Part shown: positions 63,946 to 64,000 of the stretch, in pieces
How the letters are laid out: every line of letters begins with the position of its first letter
Position numbering within the stretch: position 1 is the first letter of the stretch
Assembly (NCBI GenBank): GCA_907165135.1
Contig: OU015569.1
Span: 434,001 to 498,000 of the forward strand
DNA length: 64,000 nt
Reading direction: 5' to 3'
Source: Oikopleura dioica
Lineage: Eukaryota > Chordata > Appendicularia > Copelata > Oikopleuridae
Program-made: the position numbers and the translations under genes
The notes under the pieces: generated by a model
Told to the model about the DNA's origin: nothing
What the model saw: the letters and a program-made list of their open reading frames with translations, nothing else
Databases searched by the model: none

Positions 63946-64000
63946 CCATTCTAGCGCAAGGAGGTCAAAAATCTTATTCGTTAAAAAATTGGAAAAGCCG

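Noticed and set aside
1-64000. CRISPR array or bacterial operon
   Set aside because: The repeats are hairpin MITEs with target duplications, not regularly spaced repeats with unique spacers; genes have introns and eukaryotic signals.

Overview
The window is nuclear DNA of an animal. It has split genes with short GT-AG introns, AATAAA poly(A) signals, a Pol III tRNA-Lys gene, and metazoan protein families: a tristetraprolin-type CCCH finger, a GT10 fucosyltransferase, TSP1 domains and protein kinases. Very short introns (one of 35 nt), at least one well-supported GA-AG intron, clean 3' splice sites just before several start codons (compatible with spliced-leader trans-splicing), a Ty3/gypsy-type element carrying an env gene and heavy loading with non-autonomous transposons together suggest a larvacean tunicate (Oikopleura-like). 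That assignment is inference.

Layout. 0.5-5.7 kb: TTP/ZFP36-family gene (+) with an AU-rich 3' UTR. 5.7-10.2 kb: gene remnants, a small membrane-protein gene (-) and an EF-hand gene (+). 10.7-20.1 kb: a complete LTR retroelement on the minus strand (LTR, gag, pro, RT/RNase H, integrase, env, LTR) with a 4-bp target duplication. 20.4-27 kb: foldback DNA, a small membrane-protein gene (+), two overlapping minus-strand reading frames and a second small membrane-protein gene (+) split by a MITE. 26.8-32 kb: two tandem minus-strand kinase/coiled-coil paralogues. 32.8-40 kb: one modular gene (+) with two copies of TSP1 - carbohydrate-binding-like modules - GH10 xylanase - Thr linker; its first GA-AG intron contains a complete gene on the opposite strand. 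40-46 kb: an unknown gene (-), a small coiled-coil gene (+) and an alpha-1,3-fucosyltransferase gene (+). 46-64 kb: tRNA-Lys, several small minus-strand genes, a ten-exon PH-like gene (-) and long gene-poor stretches full of palindromic repeats.

The most unusual content is the repeat load. More than 30 copies of a hairpin MITE (family A; ends CTGGGCTCGGCAACC, 8-bp target duplications) occur in 64 kb, with two further families (B, C) that also make 8-bp duplications, TTAA-flanked MITEs, and GTGACACCC-ended hairpins. Two family-A copies sit inside coding exons with exact 8-bp duplications, and the protein frame reads perfectly across them once the element and one duplication copy are ignored. 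They look like intron-creating elements (introners).

A technical warning: at least ten cellular coding frames break by exactly one missing base inside a run of 4-5 identical bases. Frameshifts here should be read first as homopolymer undercalls in the assembly, not as pseudogenes.
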